Shown: positions 1 to 6,830 of the stretch, piece by piece
Numbering within the stretch: position 1 is the stretch's first letter
How the letters are laid out: every line of letters starts with the position of its first letter
DNA from: Burkholderiales bacterium
GTDB lineage: Bacteria; Pseudomonadota; Gammaproteobacteria; Burkholderiales; Burkholderiaceae_C
Reading direction: 5' to 3'
NCBI GenBank assembly: GCA_016191995.1
Contig: JACPVA010000138.1
Location: forward strand, 1 to 52,775
Length of the DNA: 52,775 nt
Notes under the pieces: model-generated
What the model was told of the DNA's origin: nothing
Database searches by the model: none
The model's input: the letters and a program-made list of their open reading frames with translations, nothing else
Made by a program: the position numbers and the translations under genes

Positions 1-1
1 C

Positions 2-331
2 AAGCGCGTCGTGGCCGTCGACGGCGTGGACTTCGTCGGCCGCTTCCTGCAGCACGTGCTGCCCAGTGGCTTCAAGCGCATCCGCCACTACGGGCTGCTG
101 GCCCCGACGGCCAAGGCCGAGCGGCTGGCGACCTCGCGCGCACTGCTGGCGATGCCAGCGCCCAACCCGCGCGCGGTCGAGGACGCGCGTGCGTTCATGC
201 AGCGCGTGGCGGCGATCGACATCGAGCGCTGCCCGCACTGCCAGGCCGGCCGCTGGCGCTGCGTGCAAAGCCTGCCGGCCGACCGCGCCGCGCTGGCGGT
301 GATCGCAGCCGGATGCCGAGGGCCGCCGTGA
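2..331 (+). CDS. IS91-family transposase, C-terminal part (cut by window edge)
   Basis: The frame is open from the left window edge to a stop at 329-331. The sequence VDFVGRFLQHVLPSGFKRIR followed by HYGLLAP is the conserved C-terminal block of Y2 (HUH-type) IS91/IS801 transposases, which move by rolling-circle replication. The final part keeps a Cys pair (CPHC) typical of the tail of this family. The catalytic tyrosines would lie left of the window, so completeness cannot be judged. It faces a second IS91-type gene at 3050-3901 on the other strand, and the lower-GC cassette-like genes lie between the two. Confidence 0.8.
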   Translation, partial: KRVVAVDGVDFVGRFLQHVLPSGFKRIRHYGLLAPTAKAERLATSRALLAMPAPNPRAVEDARAFMQRVAAIDIERCPHCQAGRWRCVQSLPADRAALAVIAAGCRGPP

Positions 332-579
332 CGCCGATGGCGGCTCGCCCATCCACCGGAGCGACGCCGCGCCAGGCGCGGTGCGGGGCCTGGCGTGCCG
401 GGTGCCGCAGCGGCGTCGGGATCGATACCCGCCAAGCCCGCGCAGGCTCCCGAAGCCAGCACCTGGGCGAGGCGAAGCGGTGCGGCGCTGGGCGCGATCA
501 CCGCGACGGCCGCCGCGTGGTTGCCCAAGGGCGGTGCTGAAACTTACACTGCCCATGCCGGCGCCGGCGCGGCGGTTCA
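332..579 (+). other. non-coding 3' region of the IS91-like element
   Basis: This GC-rich stretch between the transposase stop and the hairpin at 580-660 holds no credible gene. In IS91 elements the region after the transposase carries oriIS, the rolling-circle origin end. A GTTC tetranucleotide at 575-578, a target sequence used by some IS91 relatives, sits just before the hairpin and may mark the element end. That assignment is inference. Confidence 0.3.
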
Positions 580-660
580 GTCCAACGGGGTTTATCTGAC
601 GCGGGCGGCCTCGGTGGCTGCGGCGCAGCGTCGCGGCGCGTCAGATAAACGCTATTAGAC
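580..660. other. candidate integron attC site (hairpin)
   Basis: A perfect 14-bp inverted repeat, GTTTATCTGACGCG (590-603) and its complement (637-650), encloses a 33-nt loop. It is flanked on the left by GTCCAAC (580-586), which fits the attC R'' consensus RYYYAAC. On the right is ATTAGAC (654-660), one base away from GTTRRRY. The total length of 81 bp is within the range of chromosomal integron attC sites. A gene begins 39 bp downstream, as in a cassette. The alternative is that the hairpin belongs to the IS91 terminus. It is not a terminator, because no T-tract follows. Confidence 0.4.
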
Positions 661-698
661 GTCATAGACCCCCACTTCGCTGCACATCGCACATCCCT

Positions 699-1514
699 AT
701 GAACGTTAGCACGTCCTCCACGTTCGTCGCTGCCGACGGCGACGGTTACGAGCTTCAGATGGGGCGGTGGAGTCGCCGACTGAGCGACCCATTCCTCGAC
801 TTTTCCGGCGCGGCGCCGGGCGAACGAATCCTGGACGTCGGCTGTGGCACTGGCTGCCTCGCGGACTCACTCATCAAGAGATGTCAGTTTGCACATCTTC
901 GGGGCATTGACTTCTCGTCCGTCTACATCGAACACGCCGCTCGTCGTGTTCACGACTCGCGAGTGTCCTTCGAGGTAGGGGACGCTTGCGCGTTGACCTT
1001 TCCGGACCGGAGCTTTGACCGCGTCCTTTCTCTCCTGGTGCTGCACTTTGTGCCCAATGCCGTACGCGCTATCGCAGAAATGAGGCGCGTCGCCCGTCCA
1101 GGCGCAGTCGTCGCCGCCTCGGTGTGGGATGCACGTGGGGGCTTTGTCGCGAACCGGATCTTCTTCGACACAGCAGCCGCGCTTGACCCCAAAGCCGGCG
1201 AACGGAGGGCACGGAACTACACGCGCCCCATGACACGGCCTGGTGAACTGGCGAACGCTTGGCGAGCGGCAGGATTCCTGGATGTGAGCGAAGCCGTACT
1301 TGGCATTCGCATGGACTTCGCCTCATTCGACGACTATTGGTCGCCCTACGAAGGCAAAGACGGACCTGGCGCAGAGTACATGGCTACTCTGTCCTTGTCT
1401 GAACGCACGAAGCTTCGTGACGCGGTGAGGCTTGCGTACATCGATGGAGACGTAGACGGACCACGCTCGTACGGTGCGCTCGCGTGGGCCGTAAAGGGCG
1501 TAACACCGGGCTGA
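699..1514 (+). CDS. class I SAM-dependent methyltransferase
   Basis: The 271-residue protein has a Rossmann-type methyltransferase core. Motif I, ILDVGCGTG, is at residues 44-52, the acidic ribose-binding loop GIDFS at 69-73, and the post-II block FDRVLSLLVLHFV at 106-118. This matches the Methyltransf_11/UbiE-like group that methylates small molecules; the substrate cannot be told from sequence. The start ATG has no clear Shine-Dalgarno sequence, as is common for cassette genes. GC content and codon use are visibly lower and more mixed than in the genes after 5.7 kb, which suggests acquisition by transfer. It stands alone between an attC-like hairpin and a broken IS110 gene. Confidence 0.8.
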   Translation: MNVSTSSTFVAADGDGYELQMGRWSRRLSDPFLDFSGAAPGERILDVGCGTGCLADSLIKRCQFAHLRGIDFSSVYIEHAARRVHDSRVSFEVGDACALTFPDRSFDRVLSLLVLHFVPNAVRAIAEMRRVARPGAVVAASVWDARGGFVANRIFFDTAAALDPKAGERRARNYTRPMTRPGELANAWRAAGFLDVSEAVLGIRMDFASFDDYWSPYEGKDGPGAEYMATLSLSERTKLRDAVRLAYIDGDVDGPRSYGALAWAVKGVTPG

Positions 1515-1547
1515 ACGAGTCGCCAGCCGAGATGTGCTCATCACTCC

Positions 1548-1936
1548 CTACTGCTCGGCGGTCTTGACCGGGACGAAGCGCATCGTCGGCCGCGACGCGG
1601 CAACGCATCCCGCCGCCGCATCGGTCATGTCGTTCTTGCCACAGCCGCTCCTGCCCTCCATGCGGTACGGGCCGATGAAGTTGGCCGCGATCAGCCGCCC
1701 ATCCAACTCCCGCGGCGCGCAGCCGCCGCGCCCAAGCATGCGCGCCGCTGCACGCCTGTCATCGTCACCAGGCAACCCTGCGGCAACTGCTGGACAGACC
1801 AGTTCAGGAACTGCTCGCGCCTGATCGACCGTGCCACCACGCGGCGGCCCGGCGCATCTACCGCGTGGACCTGAATCACGTTCTTCGCCAGGTCCACGCC
1901 TACCCGCGTAATCGGTGCTGCTGTAGTCTGCGCCAT
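1548..1936 (-). pseudogene. IS110-family transposase, truncated and frameshifted
   Basis: Translation from ATG 1936 on the minus strand gives the IS110/IS1111 DEDD-domain start, with VGVDLAKNVIQVHAVD carrying the first catalytic Asp. After the GCLVTM block the reading continues only in another frame, giving ANFIGPYRMEGRSG, then KNDMTDAAAG, then ASRPTMRFVPVK. All of these are hallmark IS110 blocks. A frameshift near 1750 therefore breaks the gene. It then stops at 1548, losing the C-terminal Ser-containing transposase_20 domain. It is a dead remnant. Members of the related IS1111 group are known to insert in attC sites, and a GTTAGAC core lies 137 bp upstream of its start. Confidence 0.8.
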
Positions 1937-2029
1937 GGCACATCTCCTTTGCGAGTTCGAGATCGCGTATCCGCGCAGCGATCTTCGTGCCTCGGCACTG
2001 TCATCGGATCGGGGAGGTCGCTTCGTATT

Positions 2030-2079
2030 CGCTCGAGAGGCGCCCCGCCTCACGGGTCGCCGCAGCTCGAACGTTAGAC
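2030..2079. other. candidate right half of an attC site
   Basis: GTTAGAC at 2073-2079 is an exact match to the attC core GTTRRRY and is preceded by a CTCGAAC-type spacer. A short stem, GAGGC with GCCTC, lies just before it. No RYYYAAC partner is visible nearby, so the left half may have been lost when the IS110 fragment entered. The BrnT gene begins 70 bp downstream. The rest of 1937-2148 shows no gene. Confidence 0.3.
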
Positions 2080-2148
2080 CTCACAGTTCGCCGTCCGCTG
2101 TCATCGAGCGCTTGCTGGCCGCGCTTTGCGTAGCTACAATGCGACATC

Positions 2149-2421
2149 ATGCCGACTTGGGATGAGTCGAAGCGCCAGATCAACATCGACAAGCATGGCT
2201 ATGACTTCCCAGGTTGTGAGGCCATCTTTGACGGACCGATCTGGGTCTACGAAGACAAGAGCGAAGCGTATGGCGAACAACGGTTGTGTGTTGTCGGTTG
2301 GCTCCGTGGTCAGGTGATGCACATGACCTACACCGAGCGCCAGGCCGACTTCCACGTGATCAGCCTTCGAGAGGCGGACAAACATGAAGCGCGCAGGTAC
2401 TTCAAAGAAGTTTCCTACTAA
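2149..2421 (+). CDS. brnT: BrnT-family ribonuclease toxin
   Basis: This 90-residue protein opens with WDESKRQINIDKHGYDF, the signature of the BrnT fold (RelE-like mRNA-cleaving toxin, PF04365). The VYEDKSEAYGEQRLCVVG and RQADFHVISLREADKHEARR blocks follow, the latter with the conserved R/H-rich catalytic end. It is the usual family length. The gene overlaps brnA by 38 bp, the typical arrangement in which BrnA neutralises BrnT and represses the operon. The toxin would act in the cytoplasm by inhibiting translation. Its position after a GTTAGAC core and before a hairpin suits a cassette-borne module. Confidence 0.85.
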   Translation: MPTWDESKRQINIDKHGYDFPGCEAIFDGPIWVYEDKSEAYGEQRLCVVGWLRGQVMHMTYTERQADFHVISLREADKHEARRYFKEVSY

Positions 2422-2749
2422 CCCGGCTGAGATTGAGGCCGCAATCGCTCGCGCGCCGGGTAAGGATCGGCCTCTGACTGCAAAGGAAGAGGCAGTCTGG
2501 TCCACAGGAGTCCTGGTCAGGGGAGGTGGCTACGCTGCCGTGTGCAAGGCGCTTGCCGAGAAGCGCAAGCCGGGGCAACGTGGGCCACAGATCGCTCCCA
2601 CCAAAACGCTCGTTAGCGTGCGGTACAGCCCAGAAGTCATCGCCTTCTTCAAGGCCGGGGGCGCTGGCTGGCAAACGCGCATGGACGACGCGCTTAAACA
2701 ATGGGTTGCCAAGCACAGCAGGTCCGGTCGCGCGGGCCGGCCCGAGTGA
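2384..2749 (+). CDS. brnA: BrnA-family antitoxin
   Basis: The 121-residue product carries the BrnA C-terminal ribbon-helix-helix region: VSVRYSPEVIAFFKAGGAGW followed by QTRMDDALKQWV, near residues 84-110. This part dimerises and binds the operator. The N-terminal part (FPTNPAEIEAAIARAPGKDR onward) is the toxin-wrapping segment. It is somewhat longer than a minimal BrnA because of an insert around residues 45-75. It starts inside brnT behind a GAGG ribosome-binding site, which implies translational coupling. The stop codon falls directly at the base of the hairpin at 2751. Confidence 0.8.
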   Translation: MKRAGTSKKFPTNPAEIEAAIARAPGKDRPLTAKEEAVWSTGVLVRGGGYAAVCKALAEKRKPGQRGPQIAPTKTLVSVRYSPEVIAFFKAGGAGWQTRMDDALKQWVAKHSRSGRAGRPE

Positions 2750-2750
2750 T

Positions 2751-2805
2751 GTCTAGCGATCAAGGATAGATCGCGCGAAGCCGCGATCTGATCCGTTTGT
2801 TGGAG
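2751..2805. other. candidate degenerate attC site after brnTA
   Basis: GTCTAGC (2751-2757) begins one base after the brnA stop. Next comes a 12-bp stem: GGAT plus AGATCGCG (2764-2775), a six-base loop, then CGCGATCT plus ATCC (2782-2794) with a single extrahelical G at 2790. GTTGGAG follows at 2799-2805. A stem with an unpaired base flanked by R-like boxes is how IntI recognises attC, but both boxes deviate from consensus. A simple transcription terminator is less likely because no T-run follows. Confidence 0.35.
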
Positions 2806-3049
2806 AAGCCCGGTGTGCAGCGCGCTGGGCGTGCGGTGGGCGCCCTGCAACTATGTCCTGCCGCGCCGGTCCGCCGCGGAGCACCGGGCTGGGTCGGTCG
2901 TGCGGCGGTCTACGGCGCCGACCGAAGTGCTCGAGCCTCGAAGTGCGCATGGGCTCGATCGGCTCGCCTTGCCCGAACGTCGCGGCACGCAGCAGCCGGC
3001 GCGCGGCCGGCGCACATCGCCGGGTGACGGGTCGAGCCGGTGGCTGGCT

Positions 3050-3901
3050 TCAGGCTTGTGCGCCGATCGCAGCCCCGATGCCTGATGGCGGCGGTCCGGA
3101 CATCGACGACGAGGTGGCCGGCGCCGCCGCGCGCAGCGGCGGAGTGCGCCGCAGCACGATACGCATCGGCGCGCCGCAGCAGCTGCAGCGCAGCGTCGCG
3201 CGCTCGGTGGGTGGCGATTGCGCCGATGCCACCTTGAACACCAGCAGCTTCAGCAGCGCCGCGAGCCGCCTCGCATCGGGGTGCAGGAAGCCGTAGCTCC
3301 TGGCGCGGCGCAGCCCCTTGGGCAGCACATGCTGCAGCACCAGGCGCAGGAACTCCGTCCCTTCGACCGTGCGCTGGCGCATCCGCCCGGTCTTGCTGTC
3401 GCACCAGCGGTACGTCACGCCGCTGTCGTCCATGCGCACGATATCGCGCTCCTGGATCACGCCGCGGACCAGGTAGTGGCCAAGATAGACGACGGCCGCG
3501 TCGCCGTGATCCAGCCGCTTGCAGTCGACCACCCAGGGCTCGTCCAGCGCCGCCGCCGGCAGCGCCAGGTGCACGTGCGGATGAAGCTCCAGCGCGCGGC
3601 TGTGGGTGTGCAGCACCGCCAGCGCGCCGGGGCTGCCGCGCAGCTGGCGGTGGTTCAGCGCGAACTCGCGCAGCGTGCGCCAGGCGCAGTCCATCAGCGT
3701 GTTGTAGACGATGCGCGGATGCTCCCGGGCCAGCGCGCGCAGCTCGGCCGGCAACGTGAAGGTGACCAGGAAGTAGGCACCGGCGACGAGCTGGCGGCGC
3801 TGGCTCTCGATCCAGCGCTGGCTGTCGGCGTGCTGGCAGTGCCGGCACAGCCGGTGGCAGCCGACACTCGGCCGCAGTTCATAGACACATCGTTGCCACT
3901 G
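3050..3901 (-). pseudogene. IS91-family transposase, N-terminally truncated
   Basis: The minus-strand frame is open from 3901 (in-frame TAG at 3902-3904) to the stop at 3050. It encodes up to about 283 residues, whereas full IS91 transposases have about 350-400. Visible are the zinc-knuckle remnant CHRLCRHC, YFLVTFTLPAELRALAREHP, then the catalytic-domain blocks HPHVHLALPAAALD and VVYLGHYLVRGVI. The C-terminal LQHVLPKGLRRARSYGFLHP is followed by a CSCC pair. No standard start codon lies upstream, so the first zinc-binding part is missing. The 244 bp beyond its stop (2806-3049) contain no gene and would be the oriIS side, ending at the hairpin at 2751-2805. Confidence 0.8.
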
Positions 3902-3920
3902 CTAGCGCTGAATGCTAGCA
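3899..3920. promoter_or_regulatory. inverted repeat upstream of hicA (candidate operator)
   Basis: TGCTAGC and GCTAGCA form a perfect 7-bp inverted repeat separated by seven bases, ending 9 bp before the hicA GTG. HicB antitoxins and HicAB complexes bind inverted repeats in this position. The binding role is inferred. Confidence 0.4.
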
Positions 3921-3928
3921 TTCGGATC

Positions 3929-4183
3929 GTGAACTCCAAGCACAAGAAGACGCTGGCGGCGATCTTCGCGAAGCCAACAGCCTCATCGGTCGTGTTTTCG
4001 GACATTGAGTCGCTGGTCAAGGCCCTAGGTGGAAGTGTTCACGAGCGTGAAGGATCCAGAGTCAAGATGGTGCTCGGCGAACACGAGTGGCGTTGCCATC
4101 GGCCGCATCCGGGCAAGGAAGCCAAGCGCTACCAGGTCGAAGAGGCAAGAGAACTGATGGAACGAGCGGGAGTCAGACCGTGA
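3929..4183 (+). CDS. hicA: HicA-family mRNA interferase toxin
   Basis: An 84-residue protein from GTG 3929. It contains FSDIESLVKALGGSVHEREG, then SRVKMVLGEHEWRCHRPHPG, the double-stranded-RNA-binding-like HicA fold (YcfA, PF07927). The VEEARELMERAGVRP tail is typical of the type II toxin. HicA cleaves mRNA in the cytoplasm. The usual catalytic His in the G-S-H-x block is replaced here (GSRV); the His residues in CHRPHP remain, as in this subgroup. The GTG start is chosen for its fit to family length and its distance from the inverted repeat upstream. It overlaps hicB by four bases. Confidence 0.85.
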   Translation: MNSKHKKTLAAIFAKPTASSVVFSDIESLVKALGGSVHEREGSRVKMVLGEHEWRCHRPHPGKEAKRYQVEEARELMERAGVRP

Positions 4184-4518
4184 ACACGATGAACGTTCAA
4201 GGCTATACGGCTCGAGTCGAGTACGACGATCGAGACGACATCTTTGTCGGCCGTGTGCTTGGTCTACGAAGCATCATCAGCTTCCACGGCAAGACGGTCA
4301 CCGAGCTTCGCCGCGAGTTTGCGGCAGCCGTCAAGGATTACCTGGCCGACTGCGAAGAACAGGGTGTGTCGCCGGAGAAGCCTGCGTCTGGCAAGTTGCT
4401 CATTCGAGTTCCACCCGAAGTACATAGCCGAGCCCTGGTCAAGGCTCAAGCCATGGGCAAGAGTTTGAACCAGTGGGCTACCGAGGCGCTGGAACGGGCA
4501 GTGCGAGCGGATGGCTAA
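4180..4518 (+). CDS. hicB: HicB-family antitoxin
   Basis: The N-terminal half (YTARVEYDDRDDIFVGRVLG followed by LRSIISFHGKTVTEL) is the partially degraded RNase H-like HicB fold. The C-terminal half (GKLLIRVPPEVHSRALVKAQ, then GKSLNQWATEALERAV) is a ribbon-helix-helix DNA-binding domain. It would bind HicA and repress the operon. The start is GTG 4180, overlapping the hicA stop (GTGA), or ATG 4189. The length of 109-112 residues is standard. A GCCTAGC box follows the stop by four bases, similar to the box after brnA. Confidence 0.85.
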   Translation: MNTMNVQGYTARVEYDDRDDIFVGRVLGLRSIISFHGKTVTELRREFAAAVKDYLADCEEQGVSPEKPASGKLLIRVPPEVHSRALVKAQAMGKSLNQWATEALERAVRADG

Positions 4519-4572
4519 GGAGCCTAGCAACAATAACGTGAACACTTCGCGTCGCGCGACTACGATTCGAAG

Positions 4573-5058
4573 ATGAAGCGAGCGCTCGCGATCGAAGCCG
4601 AGTTCAAAGCTCTGTCGCCTCGTCTTGACGAGGCGACGTTGCGATTGTGGGCCGCTGCCGAGGCCCGCAGCCTTGGGCGCGGCGGCGTTAGCGTGGTAGC
4701 CAAGGTTGCTGGTCTGTCGCGTACGACTGTGTATGCCGGCCTGGCTGAGATCGAGGCCGCTGGCAAGGCAGCCAAGGGCAAGGCGAGAATGGCTGCAGTG
4801 CGGCCCGTTGTGGCGGCTGGTGCGCACAAGCGGGTCCGAGCGCCAGGTGGCGGCCGCAAGCGTTTGGTTGACATCGACGCGAGCTTGCTTGCCGATCTTG
4901 ACGCGCTGGTCGAATCCACCATCAGAGGCGATCCGATGTCGCCTCTTCGATCGACCACGACACGGCGGAGTTTGCCGTGCAAAGCATTCGTCACTGGTGG
5001 TTCGAGATGGGGCGCCGGACTGAGGTACGGCGGGAAACCGCCGGAATCGCCACCGTGA
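4573..5058 (+). pseudogene. ISAzo13-family transposase with internal deletion
   Basis: From ATG 4573 the product shows the ISAzo13 N-terminus: LWAAAEARSLGRGGVSVVAK, the HTH block GLSRTTVYAGLAEIE, GGGRKRLVDIDASLLADLD and GDPMSPLR. Directly after PLR (near 4947) the frame changes, and a different frame reads DHDTAEFAVQSIRHWWFEMG. That block belongs much further along in the same family (the DHDTA...RWW block). About 150 residues including most of the catalytic core are therefore deleted, and the remainder is out of frame. It is an inactive remnant. A GGCGG-GAAA-CCGCC hairpin lies at 5029-5042. Confidence 0.75.
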
Positions 5059-5106
5059 CCCTAAACTGCCAGGCGCACTGCACTTCTATCCCGACCCGCG
5101 CAACAC

Positions 5107-5472
5107 ATGCCATCGACGCGCCTCGCAGCTGTCCTGGTCCATACGCCCGAGCCAATTGCCGCGCTTGCGTGGTACGAGCAGGTGTTTCCGGACGCGGAGC
5201 GGGCGAGCGTGGGAGAACCTGCGTTTGAACTGCTTCGAGTCGGAGAGGTCCAGCTAGAGTTTGTGCCGGCTGACGCAAAGGTCGGTTCTGGCGCAGCAGG
5301 CTCAGTCGTGTACTGGGCAGTGCCCGAACTCGAACCGGAGCTACAGCGGTTGCTGGCGCTTGGCGCAACGCTTTACCGTGGTCCCATGACGATCGAAGAC
5401 GGCCTGGCAATGTGCCAAGTTCGTGATCCTTGGGGCAACTGCTTGGGTATCCGGGGTAAGGCGAAGCTGTGA
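5107..5472 (+). CDS. VOC-family (glyoxalase/bleomycin-resistance fold) protein
   Basis: A 121-residue single VOC module with beta-alpha-beta-beta-beta repeats. It begins LAAVLVHTPEPIAALAWYEQ, the usual first strand and helix. GAAGSVVYWAVPELEPELQR gives the second-half strand and helix, and CQVRDPWGNCLGI is the typical D-P-x-G-N end. Members bind a metal and act on small molecules such as methylglyoxal adducts or antibiotics. The first-strand metal ligand is His 12 (VHT), while other ligands are unclear, so activity is uncertain. It lies last in the cassette-like block. No gene is visible from 5473 to 5730. Confidence 0.7.
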   Translation: MPSTRLAAVLVHTPEPIAALAWYEQVFPDAERASVGEPAFELLRVGEVQLEFVPADAKVGSGAAGSVVYWAVPELEPELQRLLALGATLYRGPMTIEDGLAMCQVRDPWGNCLGIRGKAKL

Positions 5473-5730
5473 CTCTCGGAGGCTAGAGCCGTTCTGGTCC
5501 AGACAGAGGTCACGTTTGCAGCGGTGACAAGCACTGGAAGCCGGCTGGCCGCGAAGGGTCGCTTGCAGGTGACGGCGGACGCGGGCGGGTGACATCTGCT
5601 CACGTTCGCAACACACCGAATACCCTGGCGCCTATCAGTGCGTTCGGGTATGCTGCCCTCGGTCGAGGCCCGGGCCGAACCGCCGCTCGGTGGTCCGTCC
5701 GAAGCTGCCTCGCGCTCAGGAGGAAGAATC

Positions 5731-6555
5731 ATGTCGCGTTCGTCGCTCATCGCCCTTGCTGCCGTGGTCACCATGGCCGCGACGGTGCCGGCCTGGGCCG
5801 GGGTCGAGGCCGTGCGCGGCTCGATCTACCAGTTCGTCTACGCGAGCGACGACTACAACACGCCGTCCGGCAACGTGGTCGACGCGAGCTTCTACGCCGA
5901 CAGCTGGACCGGAATGGCCGAGACGCTGGTCGCCGATCGAATGGCCTACGCGGCCGGCACCGCGACCGACGGGCCCGATGCGCCGGCAAGCTGGGTACGC
6001 ACGACCGCCGGCATCGATGCGGTCTGGCATTCCGCCTCGTCGGGCGCCGTGGACTTCACCAACATCGGCTGGGTCAGCTCGAACTCGACCTCCGGCTATG
6101 CCGACCTCAGCGCGGTGCAGAAGAATCCTTCCGAATGGGCGGATCGGAGCTGGTCGTATACCTTCGTGCCCGATGTCGACAGCCTCTTCGTCCTGGACTA
6201 CAGCCTGCTCGCGGCGCCCGGCACGAGCGATCCCTTCGGGATCAGCAGGTTTCGCTTCAGCTGCTACCAGGTCGACGGCTGCGAGGGCGTCGAGAACCAG
6301 ACCGTGCTCGCGGTCGGTGACAGCGGTCGACTCAGCTTCGCGGTGCAGGCCGGCCAGGAGGCGAGCTTCTACCTGGACGTGTGGGGGGTGATCAGCGGCG
6401 CACTGGGCACGCGCACGACGCTGATGAACGCGGAGTTCGACTGGAAGGTCACGCCGGTGCCCGAGCCGCGCCCCTACGCCATGCTGCTGGCCGGCATGGC
6501 GCTGGTCGCTGTGCGCGTGGCCAGGGGCCGGCGCGCGACGACGCTCGCGCGCTGA
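5731..6555 (+). CDS. PEP-CTERM sorting domain-containing exported protein
   Basis: The 274-residue protein starts at ATG 5731 behind a strong AGGAGGAAG site. A cleavable signal peptide covers about residues 1-22 (ending VPAWA). A long beta-rich, Ser/Thr/Gly-rich body without recognised enzyme motifs follows. The C-terminus has VPEPRPYAMLLAGMALVAV plus an Arg-rich tail, the PEP-CTERM signal processed by exosortase (EpsH/XrtA). Such proteins are exported to the outer surface or biofilm matrix in Gram-negative bacteria. No exosortase gene is in the window, so it must lie elsewhere. GC and codon use return to the host pattern here. Confidence 0.85.
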   Translation: MSRSSLIALAAVVTMAATVPAWAGVEAVRGSIYQFVYASDDYNTPSGNVVDASFYADSWTGMAETLVADRMAYAAGTATDGPDAPASWVRTTAGIDAVWHSASSGAVDFTNIGWVSSNSTSGYADLSAVQKNPSEWADRSWSYTFVPDVDSLFVLDYSLLAAPGTSDPFGISRFRFSCYQVDGCEGVENQTVLAVGDSGRLSFAVQAGQEASFYLDVWGVISGALGTRTTLMNAEFDWKVTPVPEPRPYAMLLAGMALVAVRVARGRRATTLAR

Positions 6556-6706
6556 TCCCCGCGTCGGGGAAGCCGGGGGCGGGTCTCGAATCGAAAGCCG
6601 CGACCGGAGCTTCAACCGTAGCCTGCGGCCGGCGCAGCTCTCGCAAGGGCGTCGGGTACGACATTCCGTCATGCGGCGCGATGGATCCCCCATGCGGGCC
6701 GCGCAC

Positions 6707-6745
6707 TGTCACACCCGTCGCGGTGACAGCTGTCACGCCGTGACA
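6707..6745. promoter_or_regulatory. TGTCAC/GTGACA inverted repeats, probable AcoR upstream activating sites
   Basis: Four half-sites lie in 39 bp: TGTCAC (6707-6712), GTGACA (6723-6728), TGTCAC (6731-6736) and GTGACA (6740-6745). The middle pair forms the perfect 14-bp palindrome GTGACAGCTGTCAC. They lie 60-100 bp upstream of the sigma-54 promoter, where enhancer-binding proteins such as AcoR bind. The assignment to AcoR is inferred from context; the symmetry is seen directly. Confidence 0.6.
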
Positions 6746-6803
6746 CCCGCACCGCCCCGGGAAGACCCGCGGCCTGCATAGGCCGCGGCGCCGCGCTGCG
6801 CGC

Positions 6804-6818
6804 TGGCACGAGGCTTGC
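6804..6818 (+). promoter_or_regulatory. sigma-54 promoter of the aco operon
   Basis: TGGCAC (6804-6809), five bases, then TTGC (6815-6818) matches the -24/-12 consensus TGGCAC-N5-TTGC exactly. Transcription would start about 12 bp after the final C, near 6830, immediately before the acoX ATG at 6831. A leaderless or almost leaderless mRNA is implied. Acetoin operons are known to depend on sigma-54 and AcoR. Confidence 0.85.
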
Positions 6819-6830
6819 GCTGCATCGGGC

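Noticed and set aside
2764..2794. Intrinsic terminator after brnTA
   Set aside because: The stem is good, but no T-run follows; the extrahelical base and flanking boxes fit an attC-like site better.
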